Positions 5,561-13,025 of a DNA stretch of 31,578 nt are shown here, piece after piece. This stretch comes from a virus, in IMG/VR virus record IMGVR_UViG_3300030099_000192, positions 21,820-53,397 of that record. One strand, 5' to 3'. The notes under the pieces were generated by a model. The model was not told the DNA's origin and did no database searches. It saw only the letters and a list, made by a program, of their open reading frames with translations. Each line of letters begins with the position of its first letter. The stretch's first letter is position 1. A program made the position numbers and the translations under genes.

Positions 5561-5941
5561 ATGTCTATTCAAACAATTAAATTTCACAAGCGTTCAACTG
5601 GTAAAACAGGTCAAGTGTTAGCATCTGCGGAAGTAGAGTACAAGCTTGCACGAGTAGAGAGACTTTTCAAAGTGTATCATGGTGTACCACTTGGCAGATA
5701 CAAGCTTTACAATCTTGCGTTGGAGCATGCAAGAGAGTCCAAAGAAGATGTAGGTGGATACCTACAGTACACAACACAAGCCGTTGTGGGTGTAATCTTG
5801 GACAAGATGCACAAAGAGTTGTCGCAAGCTTGCTATACTAGAGAGACAAAGGAATTGTCTGTCGAGATAGGCACACTACAAATTGACAACCTACGTGAAC
5901 TTGCAAGGCAAGGGCGTGGCAAAGCTAAGAAGTCTGCCTAA
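5561..5941 (+). CDS. Hypothetical protein, 126 aa
   Basis: A clear AAAGGAG precedes ATG 5561. The product is soluble and mixed alpha/beta, with a basic C-terminus (RQGRGKAKKSA). Segments such as GRYKLYNLALEHARESKEDV and GVILDKMHKEL look helical. No family recognised. Stop-start coupled (TAATG) to the 58 aa gene. Confidence 0.7.
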   Translation: MSIQTIKFHKRSTGKTGQVLASAEVEYKLARVERLFKVYHGVPLGRYKLYNLALEHARESKEDVGGYLQYTTQAVVGVILDKMHKELSQACYTRETKELSVEIGTLQIDNLRELARQGRGKAKKSA

Positions 5942-6117
5942 TGCATTGGGATGTAGGCATACAGATAGGTGAGGAGCATGGCCAAATTACCGTGCAACCT
6001 CACCAAGTGAAAGAGGGTGAATGGAAGTCTGCGGTTGAACTTGCATTAGAAATGGCGCAAGCAACCCACCCAAATGAGAAGATTGAATTTCTATATGTAA
6101 AGGAGTGGCAAGAATGA
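5941..6117 (+). CDS. Hypothetical protein, 58 aa
   Basis: ATG 5941 overlaps the stop of the previous gene, and its own TGA overlaps the methyltransferase ATG (ATGA). The N-terminal part looks like a beta hairpin (HWDVGIQIGEEHGQITVQP), the rest an acidic helix. Its end carries the AAGGAG that serves the methyltransferase. Function unknown. Confidence 0.6.
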   Translation: MHWDVGIQIGEEHGQITVQPHQVKEGEWKSAVELALEMAQATHPNEKIEFLYVKEWQE

Positions 6118-7244
6118 ATTGTAAACAAGGTATAAAGGTATTAAGTTTGTTTGACGGTATGAGTTGTACACAGATTGCACTTAATAGGTTAGGCTTAGAC
6201 GTTGATGCCTATTATGCAAGTGAGGTGGACAAGTATGCTATCAAAGTTACGCAAGCGAACTGGCCAGACACGGTGCAGCTAGGTGACGTGCGTGGTGTTA
6301 CACGTGAGAGTGTCGGTACAGACGTTGACCTTATTGTGGCTGGTAGTCCGTGCCAAGATTTATCTTTTGCTGGTAGGGGCAAAGGCTTGATTGAGGGTGA
6401 GCGTTCCAACCTATTCTTTGAGTTCGTCCGTATTCTTGACGAGTTCAAGCCAAAGTATTTCTTCTTGGAGAATGTTCGCATGAAACAAGAGTACCAAGAC
6501 ATCATCACTGACATGCTTGGTGTACCACCTATTGCTATCAACAGTTCTCTAGTGTCGGCACAAAGTCGTAACCGTTTGTATTGGACAAACATTCCGCAGA
6601 GTGGGATGCCAACTGACAAAGGTATTGTGTTGAAAGATATCCTAGAGGACTTACCCTTTGAGGAGATACCCAACTATCTCAACAACACATGGTGTGGCAG
6701 AAAGCGTGGAGATATGGTGAAGTCTGTTGATGACCCAAAGGCTTCATGTCTTACTGCATCTATGTACAAAGGGCAGATACCTACGTTTGTCAAGTCACCC
6801 ATCCATGTTGGCGATGCTACCAATATCAATGGCTATGATATCATCAAACGTGTTTACCACGAAGATGGCAAGTCACCAACGTTAACCACTATGCAAGGTG
6901 GGCATCGTGAACCAAAGGTTGCTATCACTGGTGGTGCGATACGTGGCAGATACAAAGTCAATGGTGTGCGACAAGACCACAAGCATAGTGTGGCTGGTAT
7001 GACTACGCAACAGCTAGAGCTACGTCTTGACGAGAAGACAAACTGTCTGACCACAGTGCAGAAAGATAATGTGGCAGTCGATGCTACGCATTGGTTGTAT
7101 AGAAAGCTGACACCCAAAGAGTGTGAGCGTTTACAAACTGTGCCTGACGACTACACAAACCATGTGTCCAAGACGCAACGATACAAGATGCTTGGCAACG
7201 GTATGACTGTTGATGTCTTGTGTCACCTTATGAAAGGAGTATAA
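6114..7244 (+). CDS. C5-cytosine DNA methyltransferase, 376 aa
   Basis: All main motifs of the DNA (cytosine-5) methyltransferase family are in order: motif I VLSLFDGMSC (residues 9-18), motif IV GSPCQDLSF with catalytic Cys80, motif VI FLENVR, motif VIII QSRNRLYW, and motif X LGNGMTVDVL at the C-terminus. It transfers a methyl group from S-adenosylmethionine to cytosine carbon 5. The start at 6114 has AAGGAG eight bases upstream; an in-frame GTG at 6105 overlaps that site. No restriction endonuclease is adjacent, so it is an orphan enzyme, probably protecting phage DNA or affecting regulation (inference). Target sequence not predictable here. Confidence 0.93.
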   Translation: MNCKQGIKVLSLFDGMSCTQIALNRLGLDVDAYYASEVDKYAIKVTQANWPDTVQLGDVRGVTRESVGTDVDLIVAGSPCQDLSFAGRGKGLIEGERSNLFFEFVRILDEFKPKYFFLENVRMKQEYQDIITDMLGVPPIAINSSLVSAQSRNRLYWTNIPQSGMPTDKGIVLKDILEDLPFEEIPNYLNNTWCGRKRGDMVKSVDDPKASCLTASMYKGQIPTFVKSPIHVGDATNINGYDIIKRVYHEDGKSPTLTTMQGGHREPKVAITGGAIRGRYKVNGVRQDHKHSVAGMTTQQLELRLDEKTNCLTTVQKDNVAVDATHWLYRKLTPKECERLQTVPDDYTNHVSKTQRYKMLGNGMTVDVLCHLMKGV

Positions 7245-7247
7245 CTA

Positions 7248-7739
7248 ATGAATAGATTTATTGTTGACTATGACCCCCAAACCATAGCGGAAGCGTTATG
7301 TGACCAACACATAGTCAAGATGCCACTAGAGGAAGCACAGATGTTGTGTACAACCTTGTGGCATCACAACCCACAGTATGCAGAGGAGCATGACTTGTAC
7401 AAGCCTGTACATCAGAAGCACCCATGCACATTGTGGGCAATGCATAGCCGTAGCAACTATGAGTTTGCCTACAGTTTGTACTGTGCCATGTTAGGTGAAT
7501 ACCACCACCGATATGGTAAATGGCATGGTGCAGGTAAGCATAGTATTGCTTTGTCTAAAGGTGGGCAGTTCCTACCTGAATTTGGATTGACTAAACACCC
7601 ACAGTGTTTTAGTGGGCATGACGATTGTAAGACAGATGAGTTCTTTCCTATTGTTGCCTACCGTGCTTTCTACAAAGTAGATAAGTTAAGGTTTGCTAGG
7701 TATAATAAAGGTAGACCTATGCCAAGGTGGATGCAATGA
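7248..7739 (+). CDS. Conserved phage protein with DxHIVKMPLEEAQML motif, 163 aa
   Basis: The N-terminal segment (CDQHIVKMPLEEAQMLCTTLW) followed by HPCTLWAMHSRSNYEFAYSL and a C-terminal AYRAFYKVDKLRFARY is typical of a frequent phage family. Its function is not firmly known to me; some members are compared with pyrimidine-dimer DNA glycosylases, which I cannot confirm. It is rich in His, Cys and aromatic residues. It follows the methyltransferase by three bases and is ATGA-coupled to the cell wall hydrolase. Confidence 0.75.
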   Translation: MNRFIVDYDPQTIAEALCDQHIVKMPLEEAQMLCTTLWHHNPQYAEEHDLYKPVHQKHPCTLWAMHSRSNYEFAYSLYCAMLGEYHHRYGKWHGAGKHSIALSKGGQFLPEFGLTKHPQCFSGHDDCKTDEFFPIVAYRAFYKVDKLRFARYNKGRPMPRWMQ

Positions 7740-8158
7740 TTGTTGAAGCCTTGATGTGTCTTGCGATGAATATATATCACGAAGCACGTGACCAACCTTT
7801 GCTTGGGCAGATTGCTGTTGCAGAGGTGGTGATAAATAGAGTCAGTGACCCACGCTATCCCAATACGGTATGTGAAGTAGTGCGTGAAGGACCTACGTAT
7901 AAATACTCACCCGGATTGCCTGTGCGTCACAAGTGTCAGTTTAGTTGGTGGTGTGACGGTAAGTCAGACAAACCTCGTAACGAAGAAGCATGGATGAAAG
8001 CTATAGATGTAGCAGATTTAGTGCTTACAGATAAGGTAGGTATAAATGTAGTGGGTAAGAGTACGCACTATCATGCTTACTATGTACGCCCAGCTTGGGC
8101 AAAAACCAAAAGAAAAGTGGTGCGTATTGAAGACCACATCTTTTACATATGGGAATAG
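7736..8158 (+). CDS. Cell wall hydrolase, SleB/Hydrolase_2 family, 140 aa
   Basis: The family signature is seen: AMNIYHEARDQPLLGQIAVAEVVINRV with the probable catalytic Glu in YHEAR, the middle CQFSWWCDGK, and the C-terminal STHYHAYYVRPAW. These enzymes cut peptidoglycan, and in phages they serve as endolysins or entry hydrolases. The ATG at 7736 overlaps the previous stop (ATGA). No signal peptide is present, so release would need a holin. Its place on the early strand, followed by a DoxX-like gene and four tiny membrane proteins, is unusual for a lysis enzyme. Confidence 0.88.
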   Translation: MIVEALMCLAMNIYHEARDQPLLGQIAVAEVVINRVSDPRYPNTVCEVVREGPTYKYSPGLPVRHKCQFSWWCDGKSDKPRNEEAWMKAIDVADLVLTDKVGINVVGKSTHYHAYYVRPAWAKTKRKVVRIEDHIFYIWE

Positions 8159-8169
8159 GAGGTGTATAA

Positions 8170-8586
8170 ATGAAAAAATTATTTATGAAGATACCAAACT
8201 TTTACCAATCTCATTGGTTATTACGAGTGCCTTTGGCTATCGTATTTATACAACAAGGTTGGTGGAAAATGCCTATCAATGTGGCAGATGCAGAATCCTA
8301 TGGGTTGTCCTACCTCACATGGTGGGTTGTAACCTATGGCGAGTTTCTTTCGGGCATAGGATTATTGGTAGGCGGATTTCTTACCGTTGCATGGATGTAT
8401 GACATGCCTAATTCGGTAGGAGATATAATCACAAGATTTAGTGGTATAACAATGTGTTGTATCATGACAGGTGTAATATGGATAGGCGACCCCGAAAGTA
8501 TATTAGACGTATTGTTCTATGACAATCTACATGTGCTTTTATGGATGGGTGGTTTATATTTTGCATTGAGAGGTAACAAAGTATGA
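8170..8586 (+). CDS. DoxX-like membrane protein, 138 aa
   Basis: The sequence fits the DoxX/DoxD-type family: an amphipathic start with LLRVPLAIVFIQQGWWKMP (first TM), then GEFLSGIGLLVGGF, a third TM near IITRFSGITMCCIMTGVIW and a fourth near LHVLLWMGGLYFAL. Four helices and about 140 residues match the family. Cellular DoxX proteins are linked to quinone/respiratory or redox functions; the phage role is unknown and could be redirection of host membrane energy metabolism (inference). It lies 11 bases after the hydrolase, with GGAGG ahead of the ATG. Confidence 0.75.
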   Translation: MKKLFMKIPNFYQSHWLLRVPLAIVFIQQGWWKMPINVADAESYGLSYLTWWVVTYGEFLSGIGLLVGGFLTVAWMYDMPNSVGDIITRFSGITMCCIMTGVIWIGDPESILDVLFYDNLHVLLWMGGLYFALRGNKV

Positions 8587-8663
8587 GTAAGTTCCCCATA
8601 ATATTACTGATATGTGCAACCACAATATTTGTTTTGATAACTGTAACTGTGGTGATGGCATGA
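8583..8663 (+). CDS. 26-residue single-TM peptide
   Basis: ATG 8583 overlaps the DoxX-like gene stop (GTATGA) and its TGA overlaps the next ATG (GCATGA). The product MSKFPIILLICATTIFVLIT is almost entirely one hydrophobic segment. Double stop-start coupling and membrane character argue for a real gene, although the ribosome binding site is modest. Possible holin-like or regulatory peptide. Confidence 0.5.
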   Translation: MSKFPIILLICATTIFVLITVTVVMA

Positions 8664-8863
8664 GTGACGAGATAAAACAAGCATGTCAAAAACAAGCTGA
8701 AGATGCATATAAGATGTTTCTTTGGTTTTGTAAATGGTTTTCTTATTACTGCATATTTATTCTTGTATTGTTAGCATCATGTAACTTTGGTGTAGATGGT
8801 ACAGGTGGTAAGAGTAATGGAGATTTACATGAAGAGTATAAAGAAAGGATGGGTTTAAAATGA
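8660..8863 (+). CDS. Small membrane/lipoprotein-like protein, 67 aa
   Basis: Residues 1-18 are hydrophilic, followed by a hydrophobic stretch ending in LLASC, a good lipobox with the cysteine at 41. A hydrophilic 27-residue tail (CNFGVDGTGGKS...) follows. An internal ATG at 8714 would give a conventional lipoprotein signal (MFLWFCKWFSYYCIF...LLASC). A very short outer-membrane lipoprotein next to a peptidoglycan hydrolase resembles an o-spanin, but this is inference. Coupled at both ends by ATGA. Confidence 0.6.
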   Translation: MSDEIKQACQKQAEDAYKMFLWFCKWFSYYCIFILVLLASCNFGVDGTGGKSNGDLHEEYKERMGLK

Positions 8864-9105
8864 AACCATATCATAATGAAGGATTTGGGTGGGCATTTTT
8901 ATGGATTTGTATTGTGTTCTTAGTCTTGCCTTCCATCATCATGTTATCAATAGATAACGGATGGGAAAAATATGTAAACATGCGTGGCTTTGGTGGTGAC
9001 TGTTGGGAAAATAGTAAACACGAAAAGGTATGCAAAGATAATAATACATGTAAGTTTGGACGCAACTTCTGTATAGAAGAAGTGTACCGATGGAGAGCCG
9101 AATGA
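8860..9105 (+). CDS. Small membrane-anchored, Cys-rich protein, 81 aa
   Basis: One transmembrane segment at about residues 10-30 (WAFLWICIVFLVLPSIIML) is followed by a hydrophilic domain with four cysteines (DCWENS, VCKDNNTCKFGRNFC). These probably form disulphides if the domain is periplasmic. ATG overlaps the previous stop and its stop overlaps the next start. The topology (N-terminal anchor, exported domain) would fit an inner-membrane lysis or exclusion protein. Confidence 0.65.
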   Translation: MKPYHNEGFGWAFLWICIVFLVLPSIIMLSIDNGWEKYVNMRGFGGDCWENSKHEKVCKDNNTCKFGRNFCIEEVYRWRAE

Positions 9106-9197
9106 ATAATGAAGGCTTGAATTTAATAGCACTTATGCTAATATGTATCATAGGCACACTATGCTTGAACGCATTGGTGTGGTCACTAACCAACTGA
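9102..9197 (+). CDS. 31-residue single-TM peptide
   Basis: Starts at ATG 9102 overlapping the preceding TGA. After a short polar start (MNNEGLN) the remainder is one hydrophobic helix (LIALMLICIIGTLCLNALVW). It closes the cluster of four tiny membrane proteins; the next gene has its own AAAGGAG site. Confidence 0.5.
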   Translation: MNNEGLNLIALMLICIIGTLCLNALVWSLTN

Positions 9198-9211
9198 AAG
9201 GAGAATAACCC

Positions 9212-9589
9212 ATGCAAAATTTAGATAGACAGATAATAAAATCTTTGAGAAACAAAATCCAAGACACACTGACAGCCAACACCATAGATGGTTTTGAAAC
9301 AACTGTTGGCAACGCAAGCTATACGGACACAGAGGTTACGTTCAAGGTTAACTTGCGTTTGCTTGGAGCAAAGTCACAGTCTGAAAAAGACTTGGAAACC
9401 TTTGCAATGTTTGATGACTTAGACATTGACAAGATTGCTAACATAAATGGCAAGACATTTAAGTTGTCAGGATACAGACGAAAGGCAAGGACTAAGCCAT
9501 ATCTCATGAAAGATGTGGCCAGTGGTAATGAATACATTACAACTGAAGACACAGCCAAGCGTTACTTTAAAAAGGAGAACCAACAATGA
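9212..9589 (+). CDS. Conserved hypothetical phage protein, 125 aa
   Basis: AAAGGAG precedes ATG 9212. The C-terminal half contains a pattern common in marine phages (GKTFKLSGYRRKARTKPYLM, then EDTAKRYFKK). The first half looks helical then beta. No enzyme motif is visible. ATGA-coupled to the DUF3846-like gene. Confidence 0.72.
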   Translation: MQNLDRQIIKSLRNKIQDTLTANTIDGFETTVGNASYTDTEVTFKVNLRLLGAKSQSEKDLETFAMFDDLDIDKIANINGKTFKLSGYRRKARTKPYLMKDVASGNEYITTEDTAKRYFKKENQQ

Positions 9590-9915
9590 AAGCATTTTTA
9601 ATTGACCCAAAAAATCAATCTATCACAGAGGTAGATTATGATAACTCTGACTATAAAAACATTTATAAACTTATTGATTGTGGTACGTTTACAACAGTAG
9701 ACATCAACAAAGAGGGTGATTGCATATATGTAGATGACGAAGGACTTTTGTATATTGACATTAAATATATGTTTACCTTGGATGGTAATCGTAACACCAG
9801 TTATGCTGGTAAAGGTTTAGTGTTAGGCACAGATTCTGATGGAGAAAGTTGTGAACCAATCATTACACTTGACGAACTCAAAGAGCGAGTGACAGAGTTT
9901 TGGGAGTTTGCCTAA
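9586..9915 (+). CDS. DUF3846-like phage protein, 109 aa
   Basis: Starts MKAFLIDPKNQSITEV, then IYKLIDCGTFTTVDIN and the hallmark IYVDDEGLLYID, as in the DUF3846 family of short phage/plasmid proteins of unknown function. The protein is acidic, with a helical C-terminus (LDELKERVTEFWEFA). Its TAA overlaps the integrase start codon, so the two are co-translated. Family call by eye. Confidence 0.65.
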   Translation: MKAFLIDPKNQSITEVDYDNSDYKNIYKLIDCGTFTTVDINKEGDCIYVDDEGLLYIDIKYMFTLDGNRNTSYAGKGLVLGTDSDGESCEPIITLDELKERVTEFWEFA

Positions 9916-11027
9916 TGGCACTTCCTAGATTTGTGCAATCACGAACCAATCGTGACGGCTCTAAGTCTTATCGTTTTAACCCAGCGCAACGACTTGTTGA
10001 CGAGGGCATTGTAGAACGAGTAGAACTAGGCACGGACTTGCGTACTGCAAAGGCGCAAGCTCGTGACCTTAACAAAACCATTGACGATTGGCGAGAGAAA
10101 CAAGCAGAGATAATTGTTATTCACAAGAGCAGCACGTTGGAATTATTAGTGCAGTCGTACTATAAATCTAATGATTTCAATATGTTACGAGAAGAAACTA
10201 AACAAGATTACAGATACTTTTTGTCTGTTTTATTGCATGACTTGGGGCATAGACCATTTCAATCTGTGTCCACAAAGCAGGCCAAGCATGTGTACGAAGA
10301 GTGGGTGAAGCGTGGTATACAGTTTGCAAACCACGTATGCACCTGTGCGTCACGTGTGTATAGGTATGCGTTGGACATGGAGTACGCAACAGTCAATCCT
10401 TTTGCGACAGTTAGACGCAAGACACCCAAACAAAGGAAGATAGTGTGGCAAGAAAGTGACATGAAAACTTTTCTTGACACATGCTACAGTGAATTTGCCT
10501 ACAGAAACATAGGTTTGATTGTGCATATGGCATACGAATGGTGTCAAAGGTTGGGCGATATCCGATTATTGGAGTGGGATAACCTTGACTTTGAACAAAA
10601 GAAACTGTTCTTGGAACAAAGTAAACGCAGAGCGCAAGTAACTTTACCAATCAGTGACAATTTATTAGAGATGTTGCAACAACAACACAATGACTTTGGT
10701 TTTCAAAGGTACGTAGCACCTCGTCCAAAGCCTGTAGAGGGGGTGTATCACCCTTACAGTATGGAGAGACTATCCAAGGCAGGAAGGGCTGTCATGCGTC
10801 AATGTGGGCTGTCTGACGAGCTACGGCTGATGGACTTACGAAGAACTGGTACGACTGAAATGGTTGAAGCTGGTGTCGGCATCGGACAAATCATGTCGGT
10901 TACAGGACACAGCAATCCACAGTCGGTAAAACCTTATATGAAAAATACATTTACAAGTGCAAATTATGCATTGACGACACGAAAGATGCATGATATAAGC
11001 ACTTACAAGTGCCACAGAGGAGAGTGA
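9915..11027 (+). CDS. int: Tyrosine recombinase (phage integrase), 370 aa
   Basis: The C-terminal catalytic domain shows R212 (EWCQRLGD), K237 (SKRRAQ), R309 (DLRRTGT), H332 (TGHSN) and nucleophile Y341 (VKPYMKN). The position normally His in HxLR is Met306 (MDLR), an atypical substitution. An N-terminal arm-binding part (residues 1-65) and a core-binding SAM-like domain (about 75-165) precede it. The ATG at 9915 overlaps the previous stop and is preferred to an upstream TTG at 9900. It would integrate or excise phage DNA at att sites; none was identified nearby. Located between the accessory genes and the replication genes, as in some integrase-bearing marine podoviruses. Confidence 0.9.
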   Translation: MALPRFVQSRTNRDGSKSYRFNPAQRLVDEGIVERVELGTDLRTAKAQARDLNKTIDDWREKQAEIIVIHKSSTLELLVQSYYKSNDFNMLREETKQDYRYFLSVLLHDLGHRPFQSVSTKQAKHVYEEWVKRGIQFANHVCTCASRVYRYALDMEYATVNPFATVRRKTPKQRKIVWQESDMKTFLDTCYSEFAYRNIGLIVHMAYEWCQRLGDIRLLEWDNLDFEQKKLFLEQSKRRAQVTLPISDNLLEMLQQQHNDFGFQRYVAPRPKPVEGVYHPYSMERLSKAGRAVMRQCGLSDELRLMDLRRTGTTEMVEAGVGIGQIMSVTGHSNPQSVKPYMKNTFTSANYALTTRKMHDISTYKCHRGE

Positions 11028-11030
11028 TAT

Positions 11031-11798
11031 ATGTACATAGATATATATAACATTATAAGTGATTTAGATATACAGAATGGTAATACCAAAAGAATGGATT
11101 GCCCTAACTGTGGCGGTATAAAAACATTTACAGTTACTAACAACATGGGTTCTCTTGTATGGAATTGTTACAAGGCTTCATGTAATGTAAAGGGTGGCCA
11201 ACGTGTACACTTATCTGTAGATGACATACGTGCAGGATTTTCCGGGGCGGAAGAATTTGCACAAGATAAATTTAATTTGCCCGATTATGTCGTGCCACAT
11301 ACATTTGACGTGGCGGAATGGGCAATGGAGTTATACGGACTTGACGCACAAGAGTTAGGACTTTTGTATGACGTTAAGGAGAACCGTGCCGTGTTTCCAA
11401 TTCTTCATGAGGGAGAAACTGTCGATGCCACAGGTCGTGCGCTCGGAAAAAGACTTCCAAAATGGAAGAAATATGGAAATAGTGGCTTGCCATATACCGT
11501 AGGTTGTGGTAATGTCGCTGTAGTTGTCGAGGACTGCGTAAGTGCTGCAGTTGTAGGTGGTGATGTTTGGTCTGGGGTTGCCGTGTTGGGAACATCATTA
11601 TCTGATTCACACAAGAAGTATTTATCGCAGTTCTCTACAGCTATTATTGCATTAGACCCTGATGCTTTACCAAAGACTCTATCAATAGCGAAGGAGCTAC
11701 GAGGATATGTGAATAATGTTCGTGTTCTGAAGTTGATAGATGATTTAAAGTATCGTAACCCAACAGATTTAGAAAACCTAACCAACATAGGAGTGTAA
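11031..11798 (+). CDS. DNA primase with zinc finger and TOPRIM, 255 aa
   Basis: The N-terminal zinc-binding motif uses C24, C27, C46 and C51 (CPNC ... CYKASC). A TOPRIM-type core follows, with VVVEDCVSAAVV (E167) and IIALDPDALP (D209, D211). This is the primase half of a T7 gp4-like protein, here encoded separately from the helicase, which begins four bases after it. It synthesises RNA primers for lagging-strand replication. GAGGAGAG precedes the start. At 255 residues it matches a primase domain alone. Confidence 0.85.
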   Translation: MYIDIYNIISDLDIQNGNTKRMDCPNCGGIKTFTVTNNMGSLVWNCYKASCNVKGGQRVHLSVDDIRAGFSGAEEFAQDKFNLPDYVVPHTFDVAEWAMELYGLDAQELGLLYDVKENRAVFPILHEGETVDATGRALGKRLPKWKKYGNSGLPYTVGCGNVAVVVEDCVSAAVVGGDVWSGVAVLGTSLSDSHKKYLSQFSTAIIALDPDALPKTLSIAKELRGYVNNVRVLKLIDDLKYRNPTDLENLTNIGV

Positions 11799-11801
11799 CA
11801 T

Positions 11802-13025
11802 ATGGAGCTATCCCTTATCAGAAGTCTGATGGATAAATCATTCTACGATGACCATCGTGGAGCGAGGTGTCCTGATAGACTTTTCAGTAAGGATGTTCGC
11901 AAGATAAAGCAGTCGATTGACTCTGCTATGGACAAGTATGAACGTACTGTCTCACCAGATGAAGTCGAAGCTTTATTTATGTCGGACAATCCAACGCTGA
12001 CAACTGCACAGAAACAAAGCTACAGTAGTTTGTTCTTGCAGATAAAGAAAGAATCACCGATGGGTGGTGATATCGCACAAGAAGTGTTGTCAAAGCTATT
12101 CCAACAAGTTGTTGGGGAAGATGTAGCCAATATAGGTTTTGATATGGTGAATGGCACAGCTACCACGATGGAGAAACTTAGACTGTTATTAGAACAGTAT
12201 GGTGATGACTTTACACCCAATCTAAATATTCAATGGGAAGATATTAGTATCGAAACATTGATGGCGAAAGCAGAGCTTGAAGCAAAGTGGGCATTTAATA
12301 TTGCACCCATTACACGCAAGATTGAAGGAGTGTCAGGTGGGCAACTGATAGAAGTAGGCGCACGTCCGAACACAGGTAAGACTTCCTTTCATGCAAGCAT
12401 TATCGCATCGCCTAATGGCTTTGCATCGCAAGGTGCAAGGTGTATTGTTCTTTGTAATGAAGAACCACCGCATCGTGTAGGTGCAAGATACCTAACTGCA
12501 GCCACAGGCATGTCGGCACGAGAAGTTCGTAATGATATGCAGAAAGCTAAAGCAATGTATGAGCCTGTCAAACGCAACATATTGTTGAAGGAAGCAGGTG
12601 GCAGAGACATGGCATGGGTAGAGTCAGTATGTAAAACATACAAGCCTGACATACTTGTGCTTGACATGGGCGACAAGTTTGCAAGGCAAGCTGGGTTTGC
12701 TAGACCAGATGAAGCACTCAAAGCAAATGCTATTCATGCAAGAATGATTGCGAAAGAATATGATTGCGCTGTGTTTTACATGTCACAGTTATCGGCTGAA
12801 GCAGAAGGACGTACTGTATTGAATCAATCCATGATGGAAGGTTCACGTACGGGTAAGGCAGCAGAAGCTGACCTTATGTTTCTTATTGCAAAGTCACCGT
12901 CTGTCGAGGGTCAAGAGGAAGAGAGTCCACTTAGACATGTCAACATTGTGAAAAACAAGTTGAATGGTTGGCACGGTATGGTAAACTGTGAACTTAATTA
13001 TTTAACAGCGAGGTACGAAGGATGA
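11802..13025 (+). CDS. Replicative DNA helicase, DnaB/gp4-like, 407 aa
   Basis: A RecA-fold ATPase: Walker A GARPNTGKTS (residues 186-195), Walker B DILVLDMGD, and a later GSRTGKAAEADLMF segment that matches the DnaB-type core. The first 150 residues are helical and probably bind primase or aid hexamer assembly. It unwinds DNA ahead of the fork. The end overlaps the polymerase start by four bases (ATGA), giving a primase-helicase-polymerase operon. Confidence 0.85.
   Translation: MELSLIRSLMDKSFYDDHRGARCPDRLFSKDVRKIKQSIDSAMDKYERTVSPDEVEALFMSDNPTLTTAQKQSYSSLFLQIKKESPMGGDIAQEVLSKLFQQVVGEDVANIGFDMVNGTATTMEKLRLLLEQYGDDFTPNLNIQWEDISIETLMAKAELEAKWAFNIAPITRKIEGVSGGQLIEVGARPNTGKTSFHASIIASPNGFASQGARCIVLCNEEPPHRVGARYLTAATGMSAREVRNDMQKAKAMYEPVKRNILLKEAGGRDMAWVESVCKTYKPDILVLDMGDKFARQAGFARPDEALKANAIHARMIAKEYDCAVFYMSQLSAEAEGRTVLNQSMMEGSRTGKAAEADLMFLIAKSPSVEGQEEESPLRHVNIVKNKLNGWHGMVNCELNYLTARYEG

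Noticed and set aside
7248-7739. Naming the 163 aa protein a pyrimidine-dimer DNA glycosylase
   Set aside because: The resemblance to that family is weak by eye and I could not identify its catalytic residues, so only a neutral description is given.
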